Shown: positions 13,060 to 28,580, numbered from the stretch's first letter. The stretch is 64,000 nt of DNA from Plantago major (GCA_026545765.1 CM048840.1:31438765-31502764); one strand, 5' to 3'. A program made the numbers and translations. Notes: generated from the sequence alone by a model not told the origin.

Positions 13060-14200
13060 TGACCTGAAAATCGAGGAAACGACAAGGTAATGACTTATGT
13101 GTGTAGTCGGAGATTCGCCGGAAAAGACAACCGGAAAGCTTCGAAGTCCGGTCAACAATTTTGAAAGTCAACAAAACGGAAAAACGAAACCGATAGAAAG
13201 GTAGATCGGCTCATGAGCTACTCAAATATGCAATCGAATTTAGTATTGGTGGTCGGACGACGGAGTTAAGAGATTGGAAGATAGAGAGAGAAACATGAAG
13301 AATGAAATGAAGAAAGTGAAAGAAAACCCTAAAAAATTGACTCTTATACAAAAATCATTTTCGGATCCGGATTCGTATCCAATTCTTAAAAAATCTAGCT
13401 ACCCTCAATCCAGATCCGCAAAAAATATTAAAATGGACAAATATAAAACATAGGCAATTCTTATGTAAAACTAATGGACTTTTTAGACTCTCACAAATGA
13501 GTAGGACTTTTATAAGACTTTGTATATTTGGAATAGGTTGTATAAGAGTGTCTAAGAATGAAATGATTTTTGTATTGGTGTTGGATAAATTAAAATTTAA
13601 TAGAATGATTGTTTAAGTTATTTTTTTTAACGGCTAAAAAATTATTAATGAAATGAACACGGAACTCCTGAATACAATGAGCATAAGAAATGCTCGATCA
13701 GACTTCTTACAAAACAACATACAACTCGAAACCAACAATTACAAGTGAGACAACAAGCCTCGAAAAAGATCCTAGTTGGAGATAAAAATGGTCATCCATG
13801 TCATCTAGTTATGAAGGTACGAAGTGTCAAGTCGAGATTGAGGGTTGCAACCAAATTTGATGCGGGAAAAATAACCAAAACTCCCAAGTCATAGCTCAAA
13901 AGTGTTGATTGATATTCTCACGTGTTCTCTAAACAATTGTCTATCTCAAGGGTTATCACATTTGTTTACAAGAAATAATCTCAAACAATGTTATTAGTGG
14001 TAAACGATCTTTATGTGATCATAAAATCATTAATTAATACTACGATCATAAATCTTCATTATATAACTCTATTAAAGCTTTTATCATTACAGTTTAAGAT
14101 TAATTTATAGTTAAAGTTCAATTTTATTGGCTCTGAAAAGGATAAAACTGGACACCTGATGTAGGACAAAGGGACTACATATGATATTACTATCAAGTAC
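13060..14200. other. Non-coding stretch next to the minisatellite
   Basis: About 13060-13340 is less AT-rich. Read on the minus strand it looks like transcript-leader DNA (CT-rich, with TTTTTTAGGGTTTTC), but no protein frame follows. It may be the end of an old transposon whose interior became the minisatellite. From 13560 to 14200 nothing is recognisable. Confidence 0.35.
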
Positions 14201-14460
14201 TTACTCCATCCCGGCACAAGCTTTTCACTTTAACTTTTTGCAGTCAAAATTTTTCCAACTTTGACTACATAATAATCTTAAACCGCAAATATAAATGTTC
14301 AATTAAATTGTATAACATAAGTTTACATTCTAAAGTTTCATTATAGTATAATTTAATTGAACATTTTTTATTTGCGATTCAAGATTAATTCATTGTTAAA
14401 GTTGAAAAAATTTAACTGCGAAAAGTTAAAGTGGAAATCTTGTGCGGGAACGGAAGAATT
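14201..14460. mobile_element. Stowaway-like palindromic MITE
   Basis: It starts TTACTCCATCCCGGCACAAG and ends CTTGTGCGGGAACGGAAGAA, an imperfect terminal inverted repeat that continues inward over TTTCACTTTAAC and GTTAAAGTGGAAA. The core is palindromic (TGTTCAATTAAATTGTATAA and its mirror). The length is about 260 bp and it is non-coding. It belongs to the same family as 17548-17806. Confidence 0.75.
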
Positions 14461-15745
14461 ACTATATAACTATCTTTATTTGAATTAGCAATTCTAAGTC
14501 AGGTGATTTTGATACAATGAATGTATTAGTTGTATAGTTTTGTTTGAGTCTTGGAGAGAGATGGGAGAAGATAAAGAAGAGTGTCAGATAGTGACGTGGG
14601 CCTAGGGAGCTAAAATAGATGGTGCAACTCAATTTGCAGCTATCACTACTAAAATGGAGATCCAAAGAAAAAAAATACCACATCGGTCATACGGATGAAG
14701 TCTTTAGATATATCATACAATGTTTATTCGATATATCATCTGAATAATGTATGTGATGAATAATGTATGTGTCATTCATTCCACATCGGTCTAAAGTATT
14801 AATCTCACATAGTTGGAGGGCGGGTCGTCACAATCACAACCCAAACTCATGTACTTGTAGAAAAATGATCCTTAAGTGAGAAGGGTTTTTCTATTTTCGG
14901 TCGATTTGAGCAAGCGCTCAATATATATGTAGATTAGATGCATGCGATCTTACAAATTATATTATTTTAATTTTTTTAAATAGTTAAATATGATTTTACA
15001 ACTATTCCCCTATCCAAATTTAGTTAGATATAATACACAAAAATTTATTTATATAAATCTTCCAAACCTACCCTAACATTAAATATACTTTTTCAGCAAC
15101 ATACTAAATAATAAATATACTCAACAACATTGAATTAATTCTCATATTTATCTTTTTGGCTTCATTTGGTTTAAGGGAAAATGAGGGAAAAGAAAAAAAA
15201 TAGGGGAAAATATTATTTTCTACCATTTGTTAGTTCTGAGTAAATTCTGAAAAATTTATGAAAATCTATATTAAACCTGTATATCTCCACTAAATAAGTA
15301 AAGTTGTTTTTCTCTCACATTTTTTGGGAAAATCTTATTTTTCCCTATTTTCACTCAAACTAAAGAAAGAATGAAAGAAAATCTCATCGTCTTCCTCTAG
15401 ATGCCTGCCCATATTATTATCTCACGCCTTCTCTTCTATACCCAATCTAACATCCATTGCCCCAATTTCACCATCCAAGAACTCTAGAGTTTTCCAAATT
15501 CATAAATCCAACCATTTCTTCTCTGAAAGTGCTCTCTACAACCACCATTTTGTGATATATGGTGTTATTGGCCTGCTTGTGGTTTGCAGTATTTGTACAT
15601 AGCATGATTACTTGGTTTGGATTTAGTAGATTGTGACTTCGGTGTTTGTTGTCTGAATTGTACTGCAGTGGCATCCTGATGCACTGTTGTTTGTGCGCGC
15701 ATGTTCGTTTACAGTATCAGAGTATCGGGTAGCTTGGAGAAAATA
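14461..15745. other. Intergenic, no gene seen
   Basis: This is AT-rich DNA with direct repetition of GAATAATGTATGTG near 14743-14770. Open frames on the minus strand (14462-14683 and 15468-15674) have no recognisable domain and no splice partners. Confidence 0.45.
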
Positions 15746-15749
15746 TAAA

Positions 15750-15935
15750 TTTTATTTTTAGTATATCACTATTACAATTATAATACATAAATCTACTAAT
15801 ATATTATTCATATCTCAATCTCATTACAAAGTTTTCACTCAATCTATCACAAGCAAGCTAGCATACACTAAAACACAATTTCGCTCTTGACGGGAATCGA
15901 ACCCATTACCTTTAGGGTTAAACCTTATTGGCAGA
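15750..15935 (-). mobile_element. tRNA-derived SINE, decayed copy
   Basis: Read on the minus strand, this has a B-box-like GGGTTCGATTCCCGTC followed by a body that closely matches the SINE at 41310-41516 (GTGTATGCTAGCTTG, GATAGATTGAGTGAAAAC, TGAGATTGAGATATGAAT). The A-box region differs from the better copy and the poly(A) tail is eroded. Confidence 0.7.
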
Positions 15936-16173
15936 GAAAATATAAAAAAATTAAAAACCTTTAAACTGCTCCATCAATTCCTACGCGGTTATTTGCCGAA
16001 AATTAGGGTTCTTAAATGGAGAATTATGGTTCTTCGTGTTCTTCAGAAATACATTGAACCATATAGCGATTGTAGAGCACAAAAACCAACATTAATTGAT
16101 TTTCATGGATTTACAATTAATTATGTGTTTGTTTTTCGATTAATAAAGGTTATTTGTGTAATTTTACATATTG

Positions 16174-16177
<4 letters not shown>

Positions 16178-16240
<63 letters not shown>
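16178..16240. repeat. (TA)n microsatellite
   Basis: About 30 uninterrupted TA units. Confidence 0.95.
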
Positions 16241-16243
<3 letters not shown>

Positions 16244-16261
16244 GTAAAATACAAGGGGCTA

Positions 16262-16890
16262 AATCGCACCATATTCATTCAGTCCTACGTGGAATTTTGT
16301 AAAATTAGTTGTATTTTAGCCAGTATATATTTTATTGTTATTTTTGGTATGTTGACTGTATATATAGTTTTTATTAAATCTCATATAACTTTATCTACAA
16401 AAATCCGAAAAATATTTTGAACATATATTTGAATTCGTTGTGACAAGACAAATCCATAGACACCAATCTTGAGTAGTATTATTTCAAGAAATTATTTTAT
16501 TCATTAAAATAAAATATAAATTTATTAAATAAGATAAAATAAATTAATGGAAATTTAAAAATAGAGTATTTATTAAATAAATTCAATCTACGTGAATTTT
16601 TTTTGGAATTAGTTGCATTTTCAACCAGTATATCTTCCACTATTTATTTTTTATATGTTGGCTGCATACATAGTTTTTATTAAATCTAATATAAATTTAT
16701 TCTACAAAACTCTGAAAAATATTGTGAACATATATTTGAATTCACCGTGACAAGACGAATCTATAGACACCAATCTAGATGATTATTATTAGTTAAATAA
16801 ATTATTTTATTCACTAAAATAAAATATATATTTATTAAAGAAGATAAAATGAAATAATGGAATTTAAAAAATAGAGAATTTATTAAATAT
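16262..16890. repeat. Tandem duplication, about 301 bp period
   Basis: The block beginning near CTACGTGGAATTTTG at 16286 is repeated starting near CTACGTGAATTTTTT at 16587. Shared phrases include CATAGTTTTTATTAAATCT-like DNA, GAACATATATTTGAATTC and CAAGAC(A/G)AATC(C/T)ATAGACAC, in the same order. A short third fragment (CATCCTACGTGAAAT) occurs near 18112. It is non-coding. Confidence 0.75.
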
Positions 16891-17089
16891 TTAATACTCC
16901 ACCCACCTATTTAACAATAAATTAATAGATATTTAGATTTTCAATTATAAATTTTGATTCTACGGTTTAGCAAAGTACGAATAGGGGGGCGAGAATTTTG
17001 TTCCATGATGTTTTGCGAGGTTAAACGTAAGACTAATGTTTTAGCGCTCAGATTATCAGTTGGGTGTTCTTATATAATATAACTAGAAC

Positions 17090-17480
17090 GTAGTTGAATT
17101 AAAATTTTGGATAGTGCGAATTGACCAGTTCCAATTTGATTAAATAAAATGGAGAAGAAATATTTGTTATCGTTGTTTTTTTTTCTTCAATGATGAATTG
17201 ATTTTGTTGGAGTTCGATTAGAGTTTTGAATTTATTGGAGATAACATATTGAGATTTTTTAATGATGAATTGATTCTGTTGGGGTTGATTTAGGGCTTGA
17301 AATTTAATTAGAGAAGACAAATTGAGTTTTTTTTGAATTGATTTTGTTGGAGTTGCGTTAGGGCTTAGAATTAGAATGAATAAAACATATTGGTTTTTTG
17401 TAATTAAAGTCTAATTTACATGTGTATCACAAATCGGTTCAATTTAACTTAAATTAAGTACTCAATTGCACAACTCTAAT
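17090..17480. repeat. Dispersed repeat, copy 2
   Basis: This is the second copy of the block at 8085-8470, with the same repeated TGAATTGATTTTGTTGG phrases and the same AACTTAAATTAAGTACTCAA end motif. A TA microsatellite follows directly. Confidence 0.55.
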
Positions 17481-17489
17481 AGTTGTGCA

Positions 17490-17490
<1 letters not shown>

Positions 17491-17545
<55 letters not shown>
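17491..17545. repeat. (TA)n microsatellite
   Basis: About 27 TA units, lying between the dispersed repeat and a MITE. Confidence 0.95.
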
Positions 17546-17546
<1 letters not shown>

Positions 17547-17547
17547 T

Positions 17548-17806
17548 ACTTCCTCCGCCCCGTCCGATGTTTCTCATTTTGACTTTTCTCGGTCAACTAT
17601 TTCCAAATTTGACTACGAATCAATCTTCAACGAAAAATGTAAAATGTTCAATTAAATTATATTATGAAACTTTAGGGAGTGAAGTTTCATAATATAATTT
17701 TATTAAAAAATTTACATTTGTGGTTTAAGTTTAATTCGTAGTCAAAGTTGGAGACGGTTGACTGCAAAAAGTCAAAATGGGAAACATCGGACGGGACGGA
17801 GGAAGT
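17548..17806. mobile_element. Stowaway-like palindromic MITE, best-preserved copy
   Basis: The ends are ACTTCCTCCGCCCCGTCCGA and TCGGACGGGACGGAGGAAGT, nearly perfect inverted repeats, and the pairing extends inward to ATGTTTC and GAAACAT and beyond. The core holds AAAATGTTCAATTAAATTAT and its mirror, so nearly all of the 259 bp can fold into one hairpin. A TA duplication is plausible on the left (TA run) but not clear on the right. Confidence 0.85.
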
Positions 17807-18570
17807 TGCATTTACGTAACACACTACGTGTGTTAAGGGTTTTTATATAAACCAATGAATCTATGATTGAAAAAAAAAGATAAAATATTGAAAAATAATA
17901 AATAAAATGAGAAACTTACGCCAATGGGATTCGAACCCTACACCTTCTACTGAAACAATGACACATGTACGTACCAGATTCAAATTGAATTATTAAGATT
18001 TTAAATTGAATTACAAATTTAGTGAAACGTTTTGAATTATTATACTACTTTGAATATACTGCAATATATAAAGTTGATGGGCTAAATCCACCAAATTCAT
18101 TCAAATTCCAGCCATCCTACGTGAAATATTGATACGGTTGAGCAAAGCCCGAATATGGGGACGTATTAGTGTTGTTTCTAGGGATCATGAGGGCAATGTT
18201 ATTGCTTGGTGATTTTTTTTTTTTTTTTATGTCTTATGGTTGCTGAAAATGTGGAAGGTTGGCCAGCCAAATTAAGAACAAAATTTGTTCGAGATTTTGA
18301 GTGGCAATATTAGTAATTGAAAGGGATTGTTCTCTGGTGATTAGATCTCTTAAATCGACAAATTTTAGCTTTGCCCCTTTAATTCACTTTTCAAAGAAAT
18401 TCAGGTATTTGATAGAGAATTAAGCTTTGTCAGGTTAAATGTGAGGGTAACGTTTTAGCACATATATTATCGGTGTTCTTATGATGATGTTGGTTTGGTA
18501 TATTTGTATTATCCACACCAAGATCGTTTTAGCATATATTGTTATAGTGGTATATATGTTACCATACATG
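17807..18570. other. Intergenic, no gene seen
   Basis: The stretch has a tRNA-like B-box sequence on the minus strand (GGGTTCGAATCCC near 17930) without a convincing A box, so I do not call an RNA gene. The rest is AT-rich and unrecognised. Confidence 0.4.
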
Positions 18571-19484
18571 TTTTTTTTCAGTTCCAGGATATAGAAGAGA
18601 TACACATGAGCTAATTGGTGGTGTGTTGATCTTTACATGTCTATCAACAACATTTTACACATGAAGACTTTCAAGTTCCTTTTCTTTATGTATAAGATTT
18701 GATCGGTAGGATGAGGTATAAGGGTTCTCTTCTCTACGGTCTCTGTCCGGAAGGGCTGGTTCTATCCAACCCGAATTTAACCCCGTGCGAAATAATGATG
18801 TTCAGGTCCGGTCTAACATATACTCGAACCCGTTCCACACCTTTGCTACAAGACCCGAGCGCAATATTTTATGATTGAGTTAGTAAAAAGTACATTTTTC
18901 TCCGGTCCGGGGGGGGGGGGGGCATAGAAACTCCCTTCGATCTTCGCTCTACTTTCTTGATCCATAACGGGCCTGGGAACTAATACTCTCTAGGTGGGGA
19001 AACTCAATTCGATCTTCTCTCTACTTTCCTGATTTTAGTTTTTTAGATTATAAAATTATAAAACAATATATAATCAGGGTAAATTTATTTTTTATGCCAA
19101 GTTAATGCGTATCAAGATTGTGTTACCTACGCATGAATCCAGATAGGAGGACATTTGGATCTATGCTTGACATAGTCCCTTCAACTGATCTTCTAAGTAT
19201 TTTTCAGTTCCAGAAGATAGAAGAGACACACGTGAGCTAATTGGTGGTGTTTTGATCTTTACATGTCTATCAACAACATTTTATATGTGAAGACTTTCAA
19301 TTTCATTTTCTTTATGTATAAGATTCGATCGGTAGGATGAGGTATAAGGTTTCTCTTCTCTACGATCGAAATATGTTCAGGTCCGGTCTGGTATATACTC
19401 GAACCCGTTCCATACCTTTGTTACAAGACTCGACTGCAATATTTTATGATTAAGTTAGTAAAAACTACATTTTTTCGGTGAGGG
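18571..19484. repeat. Tandem duplication that forms the CACTA target
   Basis: The block 18575-18905 is repeated at about 19201-19480, an offset of about 624 bp. Shared order: TTTCAGTTCCAG, GAGCTAATTGGTGGTGT, TTTACATGTCTATCAACAAC, GATCGGTAGGATGAGGTATA, CAGGTCCGGTCT, ATATACTCGAACCCGTTCCA, TTTTATGATT. In copy 1 the block runs into a poly-G tract (18908-18922) and then 80-bp sub-repeats with CTTCGATCTTC. In copy 2 it is cut at that point by the CACTA element, and the poly-G and sub-repeats resume at 28596. Confidence 0.8.
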
Positions 19485-19534
19485 CACTCTGAAAGCAGTG
19501 AAATAGTGAGGGAATCGGTGTGAAATTTTTACAT

Positions 19535-19945
19535 CACTAGTAGTGACGGATTAGTGACAAAATTGTAACAGATTATCTCAATCAGAAAATATAGTGACGG
19601 ACTTGTGACGGATCTCTCCAGTAGACCTAATCCGTCACTAGGTCGTTACTAATCCGTCACAGTAAGGCCGCCAAAAGTTCGCGCCCTTCGTTAGTTATGG
19701 AATAGTGACCGAATTGTGACGGAATCATTGTGACGGAATATAGTCCGTCACAAAGAGCAATTTCCCATTTTTAAAATTAGTGTTACTCAAAATTTAATTA
19801 TCTTGTGAGGGATATTTCCGTCACTGTCAGTTATCGAACCGGAAGAGGATTTAGTGACGGATTAAATCCGTCACAGAATATTGAGCGAAAATCAATGACG
19901 GATTCATCCGTCACAGTATATTGAGCGGAAATCAGTGACGGATTC
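19535..19945. repeat. 5' subterminal repeats of the CACTA element
   Basis: At least a dozen copies of the octamer GTGACGGA or its complement TCCGTCAC occur here, often as close inverted pairs, for example GACGGATTAAATCCGTC near 19857 and GACGGATTCATCCGTC near 19898. Confidence 0.85.
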
Positions 19946-20276
19946 AAAAGTAAAAAAATTTACTAAGTCAAATTGGACCAGTAAAACCTAAAATCACAGC
20001 TACCTATAAGTCTTCTTCTCTTTTGGAATTGAACACCCATCGCCTTCTTCTCTCTTCGAATTCGCGCCATCAACTTCTTCTCATCGTCGTCTCCACGAAT
20101 CTAGTGAGTTTCGCCTTCTTCTCCCTCTTCTCCACGAATCCGGCAATATTCTCTCCTTCTTTCATTTGTCGACTTCCTCCTCCTTCCTCTCCGCCCTTGT
20201 TGTTTCCTTCTACTCTGAGCCTTTTCTTCGTGGTTTGTTTGCTCTCTGTTCGACTTCCTTCTCTGATTGCGAATTG

Positions 20277-20390
20277 GGTTTGTTTATTGCGAATTGTTAT
20301 GGGTTTGTTTCTCTGATTTCAAATTGGGATGGGTTTGTTTCTCTGATTTCGAATTGGGATGGGTTTGTTTCTCTAATTGCGAATTCCCAT
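20277..20390 (+). repeat. Short tandem repeat in CACTA leader
   Basis: Four imperfect units of about 30 bp with the core GGGATGGGTTTGTTTCTCTG lie in a CT-rich, probably transcribed leader upstream of the transposase. The open frames that overlap here in several phases look like by-products of this composition. Confidence 0.6.
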
Positions 20391-21715
20391 CGTCTTCGTC
20401 CTTCTTTTTCTTCCACCATCTTCTTCCACCGCTTTCTTCCACCGCTTTCTTCTTTTATTTTTTTCCGTCGTTGTTTTCTTTTTGTGGACTAATTATTGTT
20501 CTTATTTTTCTAATTCAGGTATACAACAAGTTCTGCATCAACCATCCTTCTCTTCAGGTTTGCCCAATTTTATATTTGTATCTGTATTTATATCTGTATC
20601 CAATTTTATACAAGTAGTACTACTTTAGATTAAGCAGTACTCTGGCCATGATATATGAAAGTAAGGCATTCTGAGTTGTACGCATACATATGGCATAAAT
20701 CATAAATTTGGTTCTTGGTATCTTACCATATGTATCTGGTATAATTATTTGTATTTCACTAATTTATGGTTCTACAGTCCAAGTAAATTCTGCAATTAGA
20801 AGTTAGAACATAGCATTTTAGTTTGTTGCAGAAAATGCTCCAAGTTTGATTCATGTAGACTATAATTGACTGCGAGGATGCATCATAATGTAAAGTTGCG
20901 TATAGTTGAATGATGCATCATATCTCAAAATTATGGTGAAAGGACTTTACACACATATTCTAGTTCTTGCATGGTTATAAGTGAAAGATTGCACCTAAAG
21001 GTGTGCTGGGTTTAATTTAAGTTGAATTATAATGTTTTGGATTACCTTCAGCAGGCTACTAGTATATGCAAGTAGAGTACTAATAGCTTGTTCTGTGTAG
21101 GTGAGGTTTATTGTTTTGGTTGGATCATGTACTATGGGTGTCCGGCTACTGTATTGCACTTCTTGTGCTCCATTTTACAATCAATACTCTTTAACTTCTT
21201 CAAACAAACAAGAAAAAATAAAAAAAATTGAAAGATTGCATCATATGTAGATGATATTATGGTGAACATAGTAATACCTCCATTCCTAGGTGCTTGCTTA
21301 GAATTAAGAGAAAATAATACAAATTTAATATGTAGAAATGATATTATGTTGATAAAGTTGTAATGTAATGAAATATGATAGATATTGAATAAAGTTGTCA
21401 TAAAGTGGATTTATTATCATGATCAATTGCACTTAGTTTGCCTAAGTATGTTTTGATAGTGACATACTTTATGGTACTTTGATTTTTAACACTTTATGGT
21501 GAGTCTGCATGTGCCAGAGTAGTGGAAATGTGATTAAATTTAAGGTATGATAAATGTTGATAGTGTAGTGTTGATATTCTAATAGGTCTTTGTATTTATG
21601 TTGAGCTCTTATCCTCCACTATATTTTTTTGTACTTGGTGTCTGTAAAATATTAATTTGAGTGTGTCTCTTTTAGCTTGCGAGTTATTCCTTTGTTATTT
21701 GGAATTGATATCAAA

Positions 21716-24700
21716 ATGGGTGGCGACCGTAGTTGGATGTACAATCAACGTCGTGTGAAAGGCTTGTTAGTGCCAGAGTTTCGTGATGGGGTTTTGAGCT
21801 TCGTTGAGTTCGCGCGTAATCAACCAGGGTTCACAGATGGAGATAAGATTAAATGCCCATGTACACAACGAAAGTGTCATAAAAAAAGGTATTTAACTGT
21901 TGATGAGGTGAAGATACACTTGTGCAAGAATGGATTCATTCCGCACTATGAGGTGTGGACCTCACATGGAGAATACAATGTTATGCCTGGTATACATGTT
22001 GGAGAGCCATCCAATCGAGTAGATGATCGAGCAGATGGGTACATTGAAATGGTCATGGATGTTGCTGGGCCTGACATGTTCGATGTTGAGATGGAAGCTG
22101 ATGAATTGGAAGAACCAAATCCCGATGCACAAAAATTCTACGACATGTTGGATGCTGCAAGTGAGCCATTGTACCCTGGTTGTGAGAAACACTCTCAATT
22201 GTCACTTATTTCTCGAATCATGAATGTGAAGTGCGAAGGTAAATTATCTGAGTCAGCCTTCAATGGAATAGCACAATTGATGAAGGAAATGGCTCCTGAT
22301 CCTAATGTAGTTCCAGAAAACTTTTATCAGGCTAAGAAGGTAATGCGGGGAATGGGTTTACCCGTGGAGAAGATAGACTGTTGTGAGAAGTTATGCATGC
22401 TTTATTGGGGAGAAGACAAAGATCTGGACAAATGCAAGTTCTGCAACCATTCTCGATGGAAGAGGTTCAGAAAGGGTGCAAGTAATAAAAGACAAAAGTG
22501 CAATTTGCCCTTCAAAAGGATGCATTATTTCCCTTAACACCTCGATTGCAAAGGTTGTATGCATCTGAAGCGTCGGCTAAGCATATGAGATGGCATGAAG
22601 AGCATGCATCACCCGAAGAAGGTATCATGCATCACCCTTCCGACTCTCCGGCATGGAAGCATTTCGACAATGCTTATCCAGATTTTGCATCGGAACATCG
22701 TAACATGAGGTTGGGCCTCTGCACTGATGGATTTCAACCTTTTGGCTCTCATGGCAAGCAATATTCTAGTTGGCCAGTGATGTTAACACCTTATAATTTG
22801 CCTCCAGATATGTGCATGAAATCCCAATTCATCTTTTTGACAGTGTTGGTGCCAGGTCCTGATAATCCGAAGGATAAGCTTGATGTGTTCTTACAACCTC
22901 TAGTAGAGGAGCTTATTCAGTTATGGGATCAGGGTGCTCGCACGTATGATGTCTCAACCAAGAAGAACTTCCAACTGAAAGCTTGTTTGTTGTGGACAGT
23001 TAGTGACTTCCCTGCCTATGGAATGTTGTTGGAAGACTGGTAGTAGGTTAGCTTGCCCTCATTGCATGGAGGATACAGATGCGTTCTCACTTAGATGTAG
23101 TAAAAAATTGTCCTGGTTTGATAATCATCATAAATTCCTTCCACTCAATCATCCCTTCCGAAGGGACAAGACACATTTCTGGAAAAATGTAGCGGTGCTT
23201 GACCGAGAAGGCCCAAGACACCGAAGTGGAGAAGAAGTTAAGTTGGAAATAGAGGAATTGGGGCTGAAAAAGGTGACAGAAGTAGGCTATGAGGAACATA
23301 ATGAGAGAATATCAAAAACTTGTGGTTGGAAAAGAAGGAGCATACTTTGGGATTTGCCATATTGGAGTTCTTTGCTTATACGTCATAACTTGGATATGAT
23401 GCATGTCGAAAAGAATTTGAGAATCTATTCAACACAATTTGCCACATCCAAGGAAAAACAAAGGATACTATTTTTTCTAGAGAGGAGTTGAATGATTATT
23501 GTCGTCGTCCAGAGTTGAAGAAAGACGAAGCAACAGGGAAGTATCCAAAAGCATGTTATGTCCTTGATCCTACGTCGAGACGAAAGTTGTTCGATTGGGT
23601 TGAGGAGTTGCGTTTTCCGGATGGGTATGCATCGAAGATGGGGAGATGTGTGGACATGCAAAAGATTAAGATGTTTGGAATGAAAAGTCACGATTGTCAC
23701 GTTTTCATGCAACGTTTGGTACCGATTGCATTTCGTGAGTTGTTACCTAAGGCACTGTGGGAGGTGTTAACAGAATTTAGTCTATTTTTCAATGACCTCA
23801 GTGCACGTGTTATTGGGCAAAAGGATATGGAACGTTTGGAAGAGATGATACCTGTGATATTGTGCAAACTTGAACGCATATTTCCTCCAAGTTTCTTTAA
23901 CTCAATGGAGCATTTACCAGTTCATTTGTCATACGAAGCTTTGATAGCAGGACCGGTACAGTATAGATGGATGTACCCATTTGAAAGGTTAGAACATTCC
24001 TTCTATTTGTAATGCTAAAAAACTATGCCATCACTTAGCAAAGTAAATTGTTTGTGCAGGTACTTGAGGAATTTGAAAAGTAATGTGAAAAACAAGAATA
24101 GAGTAGAGGGTTCTATCGCCAATGGGTTCTTAATGGAAGAGATGTGTTACTTTTGTTCATTCTATTTCGAGGAGCATGTGAAAACTAAGCTAAGAACATT
24201 GGCTAGGAATGTAGATGACTTTGTCGTGGAGGATGATGACAATGAAGCAATTTCAATATTAGACGATCGGGTCGACCTCTAGGTAAGGGTAGACGTTGTT
24301 TTTTGCGTGATGATGAGCTTAAAGCTGCTACTCTGTATGTCCTTCTGAATTGTGCTGAAGTGGAGCCCTTTGTGGAGTTGTATATGGAGTAAGTCCTCGA
24401 TCTAATTTAACTACACGTATAAATTCATAATATAATTTTCAGCAGATTACTAATATTGATACGAATTGTTGAAGGCAAAAGCGAGAACGGTTGAGGTTAG
24501 ACTTCCCTGACTCCGATGATGATCTACTAAATAAACAGATAGAACTTGAAGAATTTACCAAATGGTTCAAGGAACATGTAGGAGTTTCTAAAACTTGATG
24601 CATATAGTTTGATCAATGATATTGCATCTTATCAATCCAAAATTAACACATAACTTATAACAGGTTGTTGACCCGGTCAACAATGTCTCAAACAAGTACA

Positions 24701-25358
24701 TAGTCGAACTATCCAAAGGACCGTTGAGGAAGGTGACGACGTACTCAGGCTACATTGTGAATGGTTATCGATTTCACACAGTAACTCATGGCACACATAT
24801 GTCCACTGAGAATAGTGGAGTATGTGTCAAAGGAACTGATTACAGTATAGATGAGTATGATTACTATGGGCGCCTTGAGGATGTGGTGGAACTTGAATGT
24901 GGTGGTTTGCCACTGAAGAAAACATTTTTGTTTAGTTGTGCATGGTTTGATCCATCTAATAGGGGCACAAAGACGATTCTACAGTACAAACTTGTTGATA
25001 TAAATCACAAGTGCAAGTACAATAAATATGAACCTTTCATATTCGCTGCTCAAGCCCATCAAGTTTCGTACATTAGTTATCCTAGTTTGCGGCGAGACAA
25101 GGTGAATTGGTGGGCTGTTATGAAAATCAGAGCACGTAGCACGGTTGATATATTGGAAACTACTCCCGAAGCATCATTTCAAGAAGAGGCTGTGAACGAT
25201 CGTGTTGAGATAAATGTTGATGAGTTTGAACTTACTTTAGGGGATGATAATGTCTATGTTGAACTTATGAGTTTTATAAAATTGTCATATATTTATTTAA
25301 ACTTGCTATATCATTTGTATTATATACTAATAATTGGTCTATGTTCATTATTTCAGGG

Positions 25359-25365
<7 letters not shown>
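21716..25365 (+). pseudogene. TNP2-type CACTA transposase, frameshifted
   Basis: This would encode the transposase that binds and cuts the element's ends. Domains in order: transposase-associated domain from the ATG at 21716 (MGGDRSWMYNQRRVKGL, then CPCTQRKC), the Transposase_21 core (LGLCTDGFQPFG, then NLPPDMCMK, VLVPGPDNPKDKLDVFLQPL, CPHCMEDT, HNLDMMHVEKN), DUF4218 (ELLPKALWEVL, VHLSYEALIAGPVQYRWMYP), and a DUF4216-like part (LKKTFLFSCAWFD, FIFAAQAHQVSYI). A normal intron, about 23989-24059, separates PFER from YLRNLK. The reading frame breaks at about 22530, 23037, 23415 and 24270, with family-like sequence continuing in another frame each time. No intron explains these breaks, so the protein is probably not made in full. 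Confidence 0.85.
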
Positions 25366-27921
<2,556 letters not shown>

Positions 27922-28137
27922 TTTTCTATGTATTTGACTTGAGTTTTGAACAATATTTTATTGAAATGACAGTTTATCGGTGAATGTTGAACATGTGATT
28001 TCGAATTATTGAATATTGGGATGTTTAATATATGTTGTTTTGGTGATTATGTGGTACATAAGTGAATTTATAAGATTCCAGCAGGTTATAGCAGCTTCCA
28101 GCAAATTCCAGCAGCAATTTTAAATTAAAAAAAATTT

Positions 28138-28580
28138 AGTGACGGATTTGACTCCGTCACTAAGTTTTGATGCACTTCTGTACGTACAGTGGCGGAATAT
28201 ATTCCGTCACTAAGTTTTAAAATGTGACAGAATACTTTCCGTCACTGAGTCTTAATCAATGACGGAATAAATTCCGTCACTGAGTCTTAATCTGTGACGG
28301 AATACTTTCCGTCACAATTTATTTCTGTCACAAATCCGTCACTATTTTTCGTCACGAACACGTACAAAAACAAAAAACCAAAACAGAATCTGTGACGGAA
28401 ATATAATTATTGTGACGGAATATGCCGTCACTATAGTCAGTGACGAAGTTTTATTTTGTCACTGGAATTTAGTGACAAGCGTTTAGGTGACGGAAAAATT
28501 ATGTCACTAATCCGTCACTAGCGCCTTTAGTGACAGAAAAAGGGGATATAGTGACAGATATTTCCCTCACTATTTTACTA
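28138..28580. repeat. 3' subterminal repeats of the CACTA element
   Basis: A dense run of GTGACGGA/TCCGTCAC units in both orientations matches the 5' subterminal set. Several are fused pairs such as GTGACGGAATACTTTCCGTC near 28294. Confidence 0.85.

Noticed and set aside
20023-20628. Overlapping Ser/Pro/Phe-rich frames in three phases
   Set aside because: They arise from a CT-rich leader with short tandem repeats; no family resemblance and no consistent phase.
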